64,000 bases of DNA from assembly GCA_029255685.2 (NCBI GenBank), contig CM055314.2:39004790-39068789 (forward strand). Reading direction: 5' to 3'. The notes beneath the pieces were generated by a model. It ran no database searches. It had not been told where the DNA came from and saw only the letters and a list, made by a program, of their open reading frames with translations. This stretch comes from Silene conica (taxonomy: Eukaryota > Streptophyta > Magnoliopsida > Caryophyllales > Caryophyllaceae). Below are positions 50,115 to 61,397 of the stretch, one piece after another (position 1 is the stretch's first letter; the number at the start of each line of letters is the position of its first letter). The translations under genes and the position numbers were made by a program.

Positions 50115-51802
50115 AGTGGTATCAGAGACAGGCCATGAAAATTTTACCTTTGTGTTTTTCGTAAGTTTTAAAACCTGAAAAATCGTCTTCTGCCGCTAAG
50201 TCGGTCGATCGACCCCCCGTTGCGGTCGGTCGACCGCCTATTGCGTGTTTTTCTGTTTCGACAGTTTAATCTTTTGTGAGAAATCGTGTTCAGAAACTCG
50301 GTTTCGTGTTTTGTGGTCGGTCGACCTGTTTTTCGGGTCGGTCGACCATTCTGTAAAAAAACAAAAAAAAAAAAAAAAAAAAAAAAGAAAAAAATTTTTT
50401 TCGTCAGGTGGTCGGTAGACCTGTTTTCTGGGTCGGTAGACCACCCCTGTAACAGACTCGTTTTTTTTTTATTTTCCGAAAATAACATGTTTTATTTTCA
50501 CATGGCCTTTAGTAATATACTATATACGGAAATAGTATATTATTAATTTTGTGAAACGGTTCACCCTCGTTTGATACATATTATTTTAAAACGGTTTAAA
50601 ATAATAGGATTATAAACTTATTAAAATTAAAGTGGTTAAAACGGTATAATCACATAATTTTAATCCTAAAAGGTGGTTTGGTAAAAAATTGTTAATCATA
50701 ATAACAGTATTATGTCATGTATGAATTTTAATTTAGTTGATGCATTTTATTTATCGTCTTGTTGAATGTCTAATGAATGCTTTCAATAACGTATTTAATT
50801 TTGCAAACGGTTGTAACTTAGTGTGGCCTTAGAAGATTGTGTCACCGTAATGATGGGACACAGTCTTGCTTGTAATCTTGAGATCTTGAATCTCCGTTTT
50901 GGGTTTTTGCCATGTAATTACTTTTGTATTTAAATTAGAATGTATCTACGACTACTTTTGTAATTTAAATTAGTAATTTTGTGAAGACCAAAGACAAGAC
51001 GGAGACCGGATGCTCACTCCCGCTGCAAGGACCAAGATGGAACATCAAGACACGCTTCTAGGGTCCAACGGTGGATTCCAAGTTGTTTTATGTTTATTTT
51101 GGTAGGATAGGCCACACTAGGACTTTTTATTTACGTTTATTGCTTTCATTTTATGCTTTCATCGATAATAGCTTGCATCATATTCCGCCTAAAACCAAAC
51201 CACCTATATCATGCCTGAAAACTGACTCATGTAGAGGTTACGCGTTAGTTTTTTGTGACAATACAGATGTCACATGTCAATTGCAAAGCCATCACTTTAT
51301 TTAATTCATTCACGCATTTGCTAGATATTAGTTCACTTAATATGAATAAATAAAAGTTGATGGGGTCTTCCTCGTATAACCAAAAATTGAGACTAGTCTT
51401 TATAAATCAGCCTCCCATGAATCCCTTCTTCGTCGGTAGGCATAATATGACCCCTTCTACGTCGGGTAAGTGGGAACAGATGATTTATTTTATCTCAACA
51501 TCATGGTCACTCGATACTATCTAGTGACTGAGATGGACTAATAGATAGGATTTACGGAAATCTATCGACCAAGTGTTCCAACGATTGGAATTAGCCAAAC
51601 TGTGGGCTTATCAATATACGGAAATTGAGTCTTGGGATCATTTATATAATTCTTGAGGGAGATCAATTATATAAATGCATGAGTCTACGAGTTTAAATTC
51701 AATTTAATATAGACTTAAATCACAACAATGAGTTGCTTATATGGTGTTGTTTTATCTTCTTTTCAGTCTAGAACACGTTCAATTAAACTGCTGTATAACT
51801 AA
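50115..51802 (+). other. copia-inner leader with palindrome array
   Basis: Untranslated leader. After the primer site come six palindromes of the GGTCGGTCGACC / GGTCGGTAGACC type (50200-50442) with a poly(A) run (about 50358-50386) between the fourth and fifth. The rest is AT-rich to the gag ATG at 51803. No ORF has recognisable content. Confidence 0.75.
50200..50442. repeat. array of six GGTCGGTCGACC-type palindromes
   Basis: Copies at 50200-50214 (GTCGGTCGATCGACC), 50222-50237 (GCGGTCGGTCGACCGC), 50315-50326, 50336-50347, 50410-50421 and 50431-50442. They occur as three pairs with about 7-10 bp between members; the last pair reads GGTCGGTAGACC. Confidence 0.9.
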
Positions 51803-54800
51803 ATGGCTGGTGAAGACCCAATGCCAAGTGCCAAGCTAGCACGTGAATCCTGGCTAAAAGCCTTCATGGACTCCATGAATCAGTCCACAAGACTGAGGAA
51901 TGATGGGTCAAACTTCTCTGACTGGGAGGCAGCACTACAGAATGCTGCCATTGCTGACGGAAAGCTCAAGTACTTAACTGAGCCCATTCCGCCACACCCA
52001 GGAACTGGAGCTAGAGCTAACGAAGTTCGCGCTCATAGCGACTTCGTCATGGAAGCGGGTGCGATAAAGAACGTAGTCATCTATGCAATGGAATCCAATT
52101 TGCAAAGACGCTTCATAACCCATGGTGCAAACAAGATTTTCACCACGCTCACTAACGAATTCTCAAAGGCTCCGAGAATCGTTTCTTTTGAGCATACCTG
52201 TCGCTTCTTTGAGGCGAAACTCATGAAGGGCCAAGCTGTTAGCCCACATATTCTTCACATGATTGAGAATATCGAGAAATTGGAGGCCCTAAACTGCAAG
52301 ATCAGTGAGAACATAATCGTTGATCGAATGCTTCATTCACTTCATGATGGGTTCGCCCTCTTTAGGGCCAACTATTACATGAATGACATGAAGAAGACTC
52401 CTCATGAGCTCCACTCCCTTCTCGTACAGACCGAGAAGGATCTGAAATTAAGTGGGAGCGTGAAGCAAGATGTTCTCATGATCTCCAGTAAGGGTAAGGG
52501 TAAGGGTAAAGCTAAAGCTCAGGGCGACCTAACAGTAGGCAAGCCCAAGTTTAAGAAGTCAGGATTTACTAAGAGTGGGCCAGGTGAGTCGAGCAACTCA
52601 CAGGGCAAAACAAAGAGCAAGGATACTAGCATGGAATGTCACCATTGCCACAAGACTGGGCATTGGAGGCGCTCATGCCCCGTGTATCGTGAGGACATTA
52701 AGGCAGGCCGCGTTACTCCTATTGGTATGTCTTCTTCTTCTTTTATTCACATGATTGAGATTAACCATGCAAGTTACGGAACTTGGGTACTAGATACTGG
52801 TTGTGGTTCTCATCTATGTAATCATGTGCAGGGCCTCCGAAACCAAGAACCCCTAATCAAGGGTGAGGTTGACCTGCGTGTCGGGAATGGAGCACGTGTT
52901 GCTGCAATCTCGAGGGGAACATACGTAATCCAGCTTCCAAGTGGATTCGAGTTATCTTTATATAACTGTTATTACGTTCCTTGTTTGTCCAAAAACATTA
53001 TTTCAGTTTCTGCGCTTGACAAACTCGGTTTTTCATTTGTAATAGAGAATAATAGCTGTATTTTCTCCTTACACAATATGATTTATGGCAAGGCAGTTTC
53101 CATGAATGGAATTTATGGTTTAGATCAAACCACCGAGATATTACATGTGAATAATAAAAGGTTAAAGGTAGGTGACAAAGATCAAACTTACTTATGGCAT
53201 TGTCGTATGGGACACATAAATGAGAAACGCGTAAAACAGCTCATACAGAACGGAGCTATCTCGCCCTTTGATTTTGAATCATATGGCACGTGTGAATCAT
53301 GTCTCATCGGCAAGATGACTCGTATTTCCTTCAAAGGTGTTGGAATGCGCGCTGCCGACCTATTAGGACTCATACATACGGACGTATGTGGCCCTATGTC
53401 GATCAACGCACGAGAAGGCTATAGGTATTTCATCACTTTCACGGATGATTTGAGTAGATATGGCTATGTCTACTTGATGAAACATAAAAGTGAATCCTTT
53501 GACAAGTTCAAAGAATACCAGAATCGGGTACAGAACCAGCTGGGTAGAAAGATTAAAGCACTACGTTCTGATCGTGGTGGTGAGTATCTTTCACACGAGT
53601 TTGATCAACACCTTAAAGACTGTAGCATCGTGCTACAGTTGACTCCACCTGGAACACCACAATTAAATGGTGTGTCCGAACGGATAAATCGAACTCTACT
53701 CGATATGGTTCGATCCATGATGAGTCACACCGTCGTGCCTGATTCATTGTGGGGCTATGCTCTTTTGTCGGCCGCTCTATTACTTAACCGAAGTCCGTCT
53801 AAAGCTGTTGACAAGACTCCATACGAATTATGGAAGGGAACGGTCCCTAACTTGTCCTTTATACGGGTTTGGGGCTGCGAGGCTTATGTCAAGTGGAGAC
53901 ACGAGGATAAGCTCGGCCCGCGATCGGTCAAGACATACTTGATAGGTTATCCAAAGGGAACTTTGGTCATTACTTCTACTCGCCAACCGAACAACGTGTT
54001 TTTGTTGCGGCTAGTGCGACGTTCTTAGAGAAAGAATTTCTCGAGAACAAGTCGAGTAATAGAAACTTCGAGTTATCGGAGGTTCAAGAACCAACTGCCG
54101 AGCAACCATTGGAGGAAACAGTTCCTTCAACCGAGGCTGCGGTAGATATTCCTGAGGAACCTAGGAGGTCGGGAAGAGTCTCTATTCCTCCGGACAGATA
54201 CAATTGTATGGTCGAGGAGCATGATACAGATGACGTCTTACTCCTAGAGGGTAATGAACCCACAACCTATAAAGGTGCCATGACTAGTTCTGACTCAAAG
54301 CTATGGCTAGAAGCCATGCAATCCGAGATGGACTCCATGTATGAGAACAACGTGTGGGATCTTGTAGACCTACCTGCAAAGGTACGTCCCCTTCAATGCA
54401 AATGGCTTTACAAGATAAAGCATGCCGTGGAAGGACAACAAGATATCCACAAGGCTAGACTAGTTGCTAAAGGTTTCACTCAAGTGCCAGGCTTGCACTA
54501 TGATGAGATCTTTGCACCCGTAGTCATGCTACGTTCCATTCGGATTATCTTAGCGATCGCCGCATTTCATGATTATGAAATATGGCAAATGGACGTTAAA
54601 ACCGCCTTCTTAAACGGTTATTTGGAGGAAGAGTTGTACATGGTACAACCCGAGGGTTTTATCGATCCAGCACATCCTAAGAAAGTTTGCAAGCTTAAGC
54701 GTTCCATCTATGGACTTAAGCAAGCATCGCGGAGTTGGAATCATCGCTTCGACCAAGTGATAAAAGAGAATGGGTTCATTCGATCAGTCGAGGAACCATG

Positions 54801-55833
54801 TCTCTATATCAAGTCGAGTGGGAGCAAGATTTTATTCCTAGTACTGTATGTCGATGACATACTCTTGATTGGGAATGACATACCTCTCTTATCTTCGGTT
54901 AAAGCATGGTTGAAAAACCATTTCCAGATGAAAGATCTGGGAGAGGCACAAAGAATTTTGGGCATCCGTATCTACAGGGATAGATCACGACGGATGTTGT
55001 CTCTCAGTCAGGAGTCTTATATAGATAAGATTCTAGAGAGATTCAGCATGACGAACTCCAAGAAGGGGTTCCTTCCTATGACTCCTGGGCTTCACTTGAG
55101 CAAGACTCAAGAAGCTAAGTCATTGGAAGAGAAAGAGCGCATGAGTCGGATTCCTTATGCTTCGGCAATAGGATCGATCATGTATGCCATGATATGCACA
55201 CGTCCAGATGTTGCATATGTATTGAGTATGACTAGTCGATTCCAAGCTCATCCAGGTGAACAACACTGGATGGCCGTGAAAAACATTCTTAAGTACCTAC
55301 GGAGGACTAAAGATTGGGGATTGACTTATGGAGGCGACTCAACGCTCTGCGCCACGGGTTACGCAGATGCTAGCTTCCAAACGGATCGAGATGACTCGAA
55401 ATCTCAATCTGGATTCGTTTTTACTCTTAATGGTGCTGCTGTCAGCTGGAAAAGTTCTAAACAGAGTGTTACATCAGATTCTACGACTGAGTCCGAGTAC
55501 TATGCCGCCTCAGAAGCAGCTAAGGAAGCAATATGGATGCGTCAATTCTTACAAGGACTATCAGTAGTGCCTAGTTCGAATGACCCAATCACCGTTTATT
55601 GTGATAATAAAGGTGCCATCTTCCAAGCTAAGGAGCATAAGTCTAGCAACAAGGCTAGGCATGTACAACGGAAAGCTCATCTAATCAGAGATTACGTGGA
55701 GCAAAAGGAGATTTTCATTGATAAGATCGCTACGGATGACAACATAGCTGATCCTCTCACAAAAGCATTACCACGTGATAAGCATGAAGGGCACATTCAT
55801 TCCATGGGAATTGGATGTGTTTCTAAGTTGTAG
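51803..55833 (+). CDS. gag-pol: copia-inner gag-pol polyprotein, one frameshift
   Basis: Polyprotein for particle formation, processing, reverse transcription and integration. The first frame (51803-54028) gives gag (about residues 1-270), a CCHC knuckle (CHHCHKTGHWRRSC, about 277-290), aspartic protease (WVLDTGCGSHLC, about 327-338), the GAG-pre-integrase zinc-binding region (LWHCRMGHINEKRVKQL) and the integrase core (LIHTDVCGPMS; FTDDLSRYGYVYLM; GVSERINRTLLDM). A one-base deletion in a T run near 53961-53965 shifts the frame, and the second frame, open to 55833, gives the end of integrase, reverse transcriptase (QMDVKTAFLNGYLEEELYM; LYVDDILLIGND) and RNase H (DASFQTDRDDSKSQSGFVF; VYCDNKGAIFQAKE). 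The stop is TAG at 55831-55833. Everything except this single shift appears intact. Confidence 0.95.
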
Positions 55834-56695
55834 TACTCTTTTATGAATTCATGTAATAATTCATTTTCTCGTGTACTCTATTCAACCTTATTGTTATGAT
55901 ATAAAATGTTTTGTTTTTCAAGTGGAATTGTACGCCAATTTTGAACACCACAAAGTGAACTGATTAACATTACATCGTTTTGGTCCTTGATTACCCACTT
56001 GAGCTGATAACTCAGGTAATCATTTTGTGACGTTGGTTGATGGTGGGTTCAACGAGCCATAAGTCACGTGGATGACTGACCAATCACAAAGGCGAGTTAT
56101 ACGGATATCTCGTAGGACACTCCGTGACAACGTTATGGAGTCCTAAATGTCTTATAACATTGGGTGCCTGGTCGTGGATAGGACCTCCATAGTGTTCCTT
56201 AGAGTCGAGTCTTTTGACCTTCAACTGTCTCTTGAGATTAAGACAGATTTTGGGTAACTTTGGTTTCTTTCCCACGGTCACCGTAACAGGGGCCAAGAGG
56301 ATTTTTTCTGGGTTATTTCATGCTGGGCGATATCGGCAGAATTCGAGTTGAGGGAAATATCCAAACCCTTATCAGGATTTTATCATTTCTCAGGGCCACT
56401 CGAGGAGTAGTAACTGAAATGCATGGCCATGCTCAAATACAGATTCGTTTTATCAGTTAAGTTACTCTCTAGTCAGGGAAACCACTCTTGATACAGATCG
56501 CTTGTGAGATACGACCTTTGCGAATGCGGATTTGCAAATTGTCTTACATTGAGTGGGAGAAATTTTAAAAGGATATGAGATTCGGTTATCGCACCTACAC
56601 TTGTACGGACAAGTGGGAGTTTGTTGGAGCTTGTGTCCTCCACATGTAGTGTGATAACGTCATTGTACATACCCTTGTACGGACAAGTGGGAGAT
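55834..56695 (+). other. copia-inner 3' UTR with a doubled polypurine tract
   Basis: 862 bp of noncoding sequence, also present at 1-244 plus 10862-11211 and, antisense, at 48160-49022. Near its end TTGTACGGACAAGTGGGAG occurs twice, 74 bp apart (56601 and 56675). The second is the PPT at the LTR start; the first is followed by TTTGTTGGAGCTTGTGTCC, which resembles the true LTR start. Confidence 0.88.
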
Positions 56696-57701
56696 TGTTG
56701 GGGCTGGTGTCCTTGACAATTAAGTACAATGACTTATTAAATCTCTTTAAGGATCACAAGGGCATACTTTTGTATTATTACCAGTTGATCCACGTTTATC
56801 AATAACGGTTGGCTTGCTAGATAAGTTTGACGTTATTGTCATACGGATGGCGGTGATCAACTGGTCCCTATACGTCACACCTATAGGACACGTTTGAGAG
56901 ATGTGAAGGTATGAAAATACAATCACATTTATGCCGGATATGACTAAACAGTTAGTCAGAGGTATTGACTATTAAATTAGTCAATAAGATGTTGAGATTA
57001 TTATTTAATACGGATTAAATAATTTTAGCTAATACGGATTGCATGATTAATTCGTAAAATTAAATATAAACGGTTATATTTAATTAAATATTGTATTCGC
57101 GTATTAATATAAACAGTTATATTAATTTGGGTAATTATACAATATCGTAATTTTATCAGACCATTATTAATACATCGACTGCATTAATATCTGATAACAT
57201 GCATACGATTTATAAACAAAACCCGCGAATAAAGTTTAGCTAAATGGGTCGAATCACAAATTAGAATAAGGTAAGAGTGGAAAGCCCACTCCTACCCTAT
57301 TGGAAATTTCGGCCAAAAGAGCTACATAAGGAGGAGGACTCTCCTTATGTCAGGGACTCTTGTTTTTGACTGTTTAAACAAATCTCAAGGAAAAATTAGG
57401 GTTTTGAGAGCTTTCTTCTCCCAAAACCTCAGATCTCACATCTAAAACCTCAAAAGGCTCTCCCCATATTGCAAGGGCAATTGGAGAGTATTTTCTAGCA
57501 CACGCGGCATCATCTCAATCAAGTCTTGGGTGCAAGTTATAGGAGGGAATTTACTTTAATTCCTCTTCTTATGCCATAAGCACAAAGGACCAAAGGTTGA
57601 TTTCTTTTTCATGCTTTTAATTAACTTATGACTATAATCACAATTGTATGTTTCATTATAATCCTGCAAGTTTGGGGCGAATACATGCTTTATTCCCCAC
57701 A
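56696..57701 (+). repeat. copia-inner 3' LTR
   Basis: 1,006 bp, TGTTGGGG..CCCCACA, followed directly by the target duplication CAACT. Confidence 0.95.
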
Positions 57702-57887
57702 CAACTATGTTGTCATCCGTAGCGATCTTATCAATGAAAATCTCCTTTTGCTCCACGTAATCTCTGATTAGATGAGTTTTCCGTTGTACATGCCTAGCCT
57801 TGTTGCTAGACTTATGCTCCTTAGCTTGGAAGATGGCACCTTTATTATCACAATAAACGGTGATTGGGTCATTCGAACTAGGCACTA
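57702..57887 (-). pseudogene. copia-outer RNase H fragment
   Basis: 62 codons on the - strand matching the RNase H end of copia-inner (VYCDNKGAIFQAKEHKSS and on to DKIATDDNI), continuing at 49110 once copia-inner is removed. Upstream of it (right side) the element breaks off at about 57887, so its gag, most of pol and its 5' LTR are missing. Confidence 0.9.
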
Positions 57888-58240
57888 CGAAATTCCATAA
57901 AACCGAGGTATACGATAACTATTTATATAATTGATATTTAAATAGGACGATTTGGCTTAGGGTTTCCATGATAGTTCATATATTCATAAGCATTGCATAT
58001 TTTAATTATGAATGTCATGATTTTATTTACGTAATTTTGGATTATGTAATTTACTTAGTATGGCCTTAGTTTTAAATCGGTATTTCCCGTAATGTAAGGG
58101 GTTACCGATTCGGTTGTAATTTTTTGATCTCGTATCACCCAATTGTAATTTATTTCTATTTTATAATGTATAAAGTAGACTAGAAAAGTTGTAATTTTTG
58201 TAAATTCCGGAGGTCCTTGAAGACGGTGCCATTCGGAAAG
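57888..58240. other. unclassified fragment, perhaps a retrotransposon leader
   Basis: About 350 bp of AT-rich sequence with no ORF. Phrases such as TATGGCCTTAG and GACGGTGCCATTCGG are reminiscent of copia leaders, including that of copia-inner near 50822, but I cannot prove homology by eye. Confidence 0.35.
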
Positions 58241-58257
58241 GAGTTCCGACCAAGACA

Positions 58258-58505
58258 ACAATATAATATACTCCACACCGATCCAACGCCAAATAAACTC
58301 CGCACCGATCCAATCACCAAATAAACTCCGCACCGATCCAACACCAAATAAACTCCGCACCGATCCAACGCCAAATAAACTCCGCTCCGATCCAACGCCA
58401 AATAAACTCCACACCATATCACAGACCCTTTATCTCCGCACCAAACACAGACCCTTTATCTCCGCACCAATCACAGACCCTTTAGCTCCGCACCAATCAC
58501 AGACC
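58258..58505. repeat. two minisatellite variants sharing CTCCGCACC
   Basis: About five units of roughly 27 bp containing CTCCGCACCGATCCAACGCC (58258-58410) are followed by about four units containing CACAGACCCTTTATCTCCGC (58424-58505). Both share CTCCGCACC.ATC, so one probably arose from the other. Confidence 0.85.
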
Positions 58506-59221
58506 CTTTATATTCACATCGTATTATATCACAGAATAATATAGATACACTATATACGATCACATGGTATTATATCACAAACCTGCTTAAAACAAATAAG
58601 AACAGTTTACACATCGTCATATACCAGTATCTCCCCTACCTCAATTTGCAGAATGACAAGCGAACAGCTGCTAGGAATATTCCACGCGGAAAACCGTCAC
58701 CTAGACATATATTATATAATAGTTATTAATCCCTGTCCTAGGATATATCAATCCAAACATAGTAGCTTCCTAAAGTGGAAAGTTTCCTAGAATAGAAACT
58801 TTCCCGAAATAGCAGCCTCGTCCCAAATCCCAATACCACAAAATTGTTGGTCATATTCTCATCTATTACTCTTAATTACATATAAATAATGGTCACCACA
58901 TAAAATTACGAAGTTACTCATACCCAAATACATTACTAACCACAAAACATTATTAGCAAGTTACCACATACTAATAACAAGCCATTAACAACAATAAAAA
59001 CATAAGTAATTAATAAATGTCACTATGTTCATTATCAATAATATTAATCATAACAATTTCTAATTATATGATTCATAATAATACTAACATATATAACATA
59101 TGACATACTATTATAACTTCATAAAAATAACACAATACAACATTAATATTAAACAAACCTTAATAATAGTACTAATAAGATCATTATCATTACTAAAACA
59201 TCCTACCATTATAATAACAAC

Positions 59222-59237
59222 AAATAATAATAATAAC

Positions 59238-59299
<62 letters not shown>
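59222..59299. repeat. (AAT)n microsatellite, about 26 units
   Basis: Near-pure AAT run inside the diverged LTR, in the same position as the AAT runs of gypsy-B. Confidence 0.95.
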
Positions 59300-60479
59300 G
59301 ACACTAACAATTATAGGACAGCAATAAAAGCAAAGCAAACAGCCGCAACACGAACATTAATAACAACAGCTCTGACCGCGCTCAGCCCCGACAAACACTG
59401 CTCTCAACACCACCCACAGCCCCCGGCCTCCCAACTGGAACCACCGACCTCGCCTCTGAGCCTCGGTGGTCCCAGGGAGAAGGTTAGTGGTCGTCGACCA
59501 CCACCCACGACGCCAAAACCGTATACAAAAACCCACACCCCTCAGCCGCTCTGTTTCTGAACGCAGTAACACCACCATCTAAACCCGCCCTCCTGACGAC
59601 ATACACCACCCCTACCTGTCGTGATGACCACCAACTAAACCCCCCGACTACCACCAATCCTGTACTTGAATACCCAGAACAAATCGTGCCCAGGATGAGC
59701 ATCGAATTCATACTTAAATATCACGTGTTCCATGCTCTGTTCTGAAATCGTGAAAAGTGAACTGCGACAGGCGACAACGACAACCATAACTGGTGGTCCT
59801 AGGTGGTTCCCGGTGGCGTGACTATGGTCAAAAGACAACTACCGACACCATAGATCAACATAGCACGAAATTCAAAACCTATACATACCATAACGCCATT
59901 GAATCTATTGGATTAAAACGAAAGAGAAAGCTGAAAAAGGGGAAAAACGTGATGAGTACACTTACTTCACAGGGAATTCGACCACCCTTAGGCCCCATTT
60001 AAGCCACCGTGTAACCTCCCCTCTGGTCCTCTGATGTGGCGGCAGCAAGGTAGTTAGGGTTGTGTGTTGTGCATTAGGTTAGAGGTAGGGTTTTGAGAGG
60101 TAGTAAAAGGAGCGACATAAAGTGTGTAAGGGTGTTTGTATTATCTTATCGAAATAGGTTGCTCAAGGTAGGCACGCATATCAAGGCCCAAAGCTAACAT
60201 TATGATACGGTTTACTAACTAACACGCATATAAGACATAATACTAACAACATATAAAATATAAAACACTTATTCGGTAAATAATTATCGAATACTCACGT
60301 TCAAATACGATTAACACGTCAATATAACAATATATCTTATAATGAGGTATTACACCAATAATATATATAAAATATAAAATACGCATCCGATAACATTATT
60401 ATCGAATATAACGTTCAAATATTATTAACACCTTACTAACCATATAAATTAATTATCGATAAAAAAACGAGGTATTACA

Positions 60480-61397
60480 AGGTACCCATTAGAATTCAAA
60501 ATAGTTGGTTACATTATTCATATTGATGAATGTGAACCTAAAACTTTTTATTAAAATTGCCAAGATGAGTGAAAATATTGGAGTAATGAAATCATTAATA
60601 ACTACATATAGATTTCAGTACATAAGTGACGATACGTCACGAGTTATAAGATAACAGTGGGAGCTTCCCTCAGGAAAGGAAACTCAAGATCTAGGATGAG
60701 TTCTAGATATGTGCTCAAATAAGCTCATATTATGTGAGATAATATGAGTTGGAAGGAGACCAAAATTTGTAGGTTTTGAAAGCATGAATAAAAGGCTTAT
60801 TCGAGAATTCAAACTAATACAAATTAGTGATCATGCATCAAATGCTATGGAGAAGTATTTGACTGTCTTAGCATGACAATGTCATTTGAGTTATATTAAC
60901 TCTTAATGATAGATACTTTGTCAAAATCCAAATGGGTTGTAAGAGACAACTTTGAACCCCATAAAGTGAGCTGGATTGACTTAGTATAGCCCCTGGCCGC
61001 TTACATGAGGTGACATCTCAAAGCGACTGGAATGTGAGGCGACTGATGGCAAGTTCAAATGTCATAAAGTCATATGTGATGACTAGTCGATCACATAGAC
61101 AGACTGCCAGAGACACTCTGTTTGGCAAAGTGACCGCTTATAGAGTTCTAGAAATTTTATGATAAGCCTGGTCGTGGCAGGACCTGCTATAGTATTCTTA
61201 TGAGTCAATTCTTAGACTAAAGACTACTCTCCCAAGATGGTACAGTTTTGGCATAACCCTGATCCATTCTCTACGACTGTTCGTAACTGGAGTCAAATGG
61301 GATTGCTTTGGGTTGTGACTGACTGTTTCAAGAACCTCGTCCTCTGTTTCAAGACATTTCTGAAGAAGCAACTAAAGAAGGCCTTGAGAAAGTTAGG
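60480..61397 (+). mobile_element. copia-X: post-pol noncoding region
   Basis: Noncoding, but its organisation echoes the copia 3' UTR: GCCTGGTCGTGGCAGGACCTGC near 61168 parallels GCCTGGTCGTGGATAGGACCTC near 56166, and TAGTATTCTTATGAGTC parallels TAGTGTTCCTTAGAGTC. It is probably the 3' region of a related copia lineage. No gene is seen. Confidence 0.5.

Larger units (their letters stand above)
49111..57701 (+). mobile_element. copia-inner: complete Ty1/copia element, + orientation
   Basis: 8,591 bp with LTRs 49111-50114 and 56696-57701, primer site TGGTATCAGAGA at 50117, a 1.7 kb leader, gag-pol 51803-55833 (one frameshift), a long 3' UTR, a polypurine tract and a perfect 5-bp target duplication CAACT (49106-49110 and 57702-57706). 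Pol order is protease, integrase, RT, RNase H, as in copia. RT features (ARLVAKGFTQ, QMDVKTAFLNG, YVDDILLIGND) suggest the Tork/TAR/Angela group, though lineage needs a tree. It lies inside the RNase H end of an antisense member of the same family. Confidence 0.96.
58241..60479 (-). mobile_element. truncated, diverged chromovirus LTR (antisense)
   Basis: On the - strand it begins TGTAATACCTCG at 60479 like the gypsy LTRs, has an AAT run (59222-59299) at the same relative place as gypsy-B, the AAAGTGGAAAGTTTCC block (near 58773), and the CACAGACCCTTTATCTCCGC minisatellite (58424-58505). The 3' end of the LTR is missing. No internal gypsy sequence adjoins, so it may be a truncated solo LTR. Confidence 0.75.

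Noticed and set aside
59100-59338. Poly-Asn and poly-Leu ORFs
   Set aside because: Translation of the AAT run in the LTR remnant.
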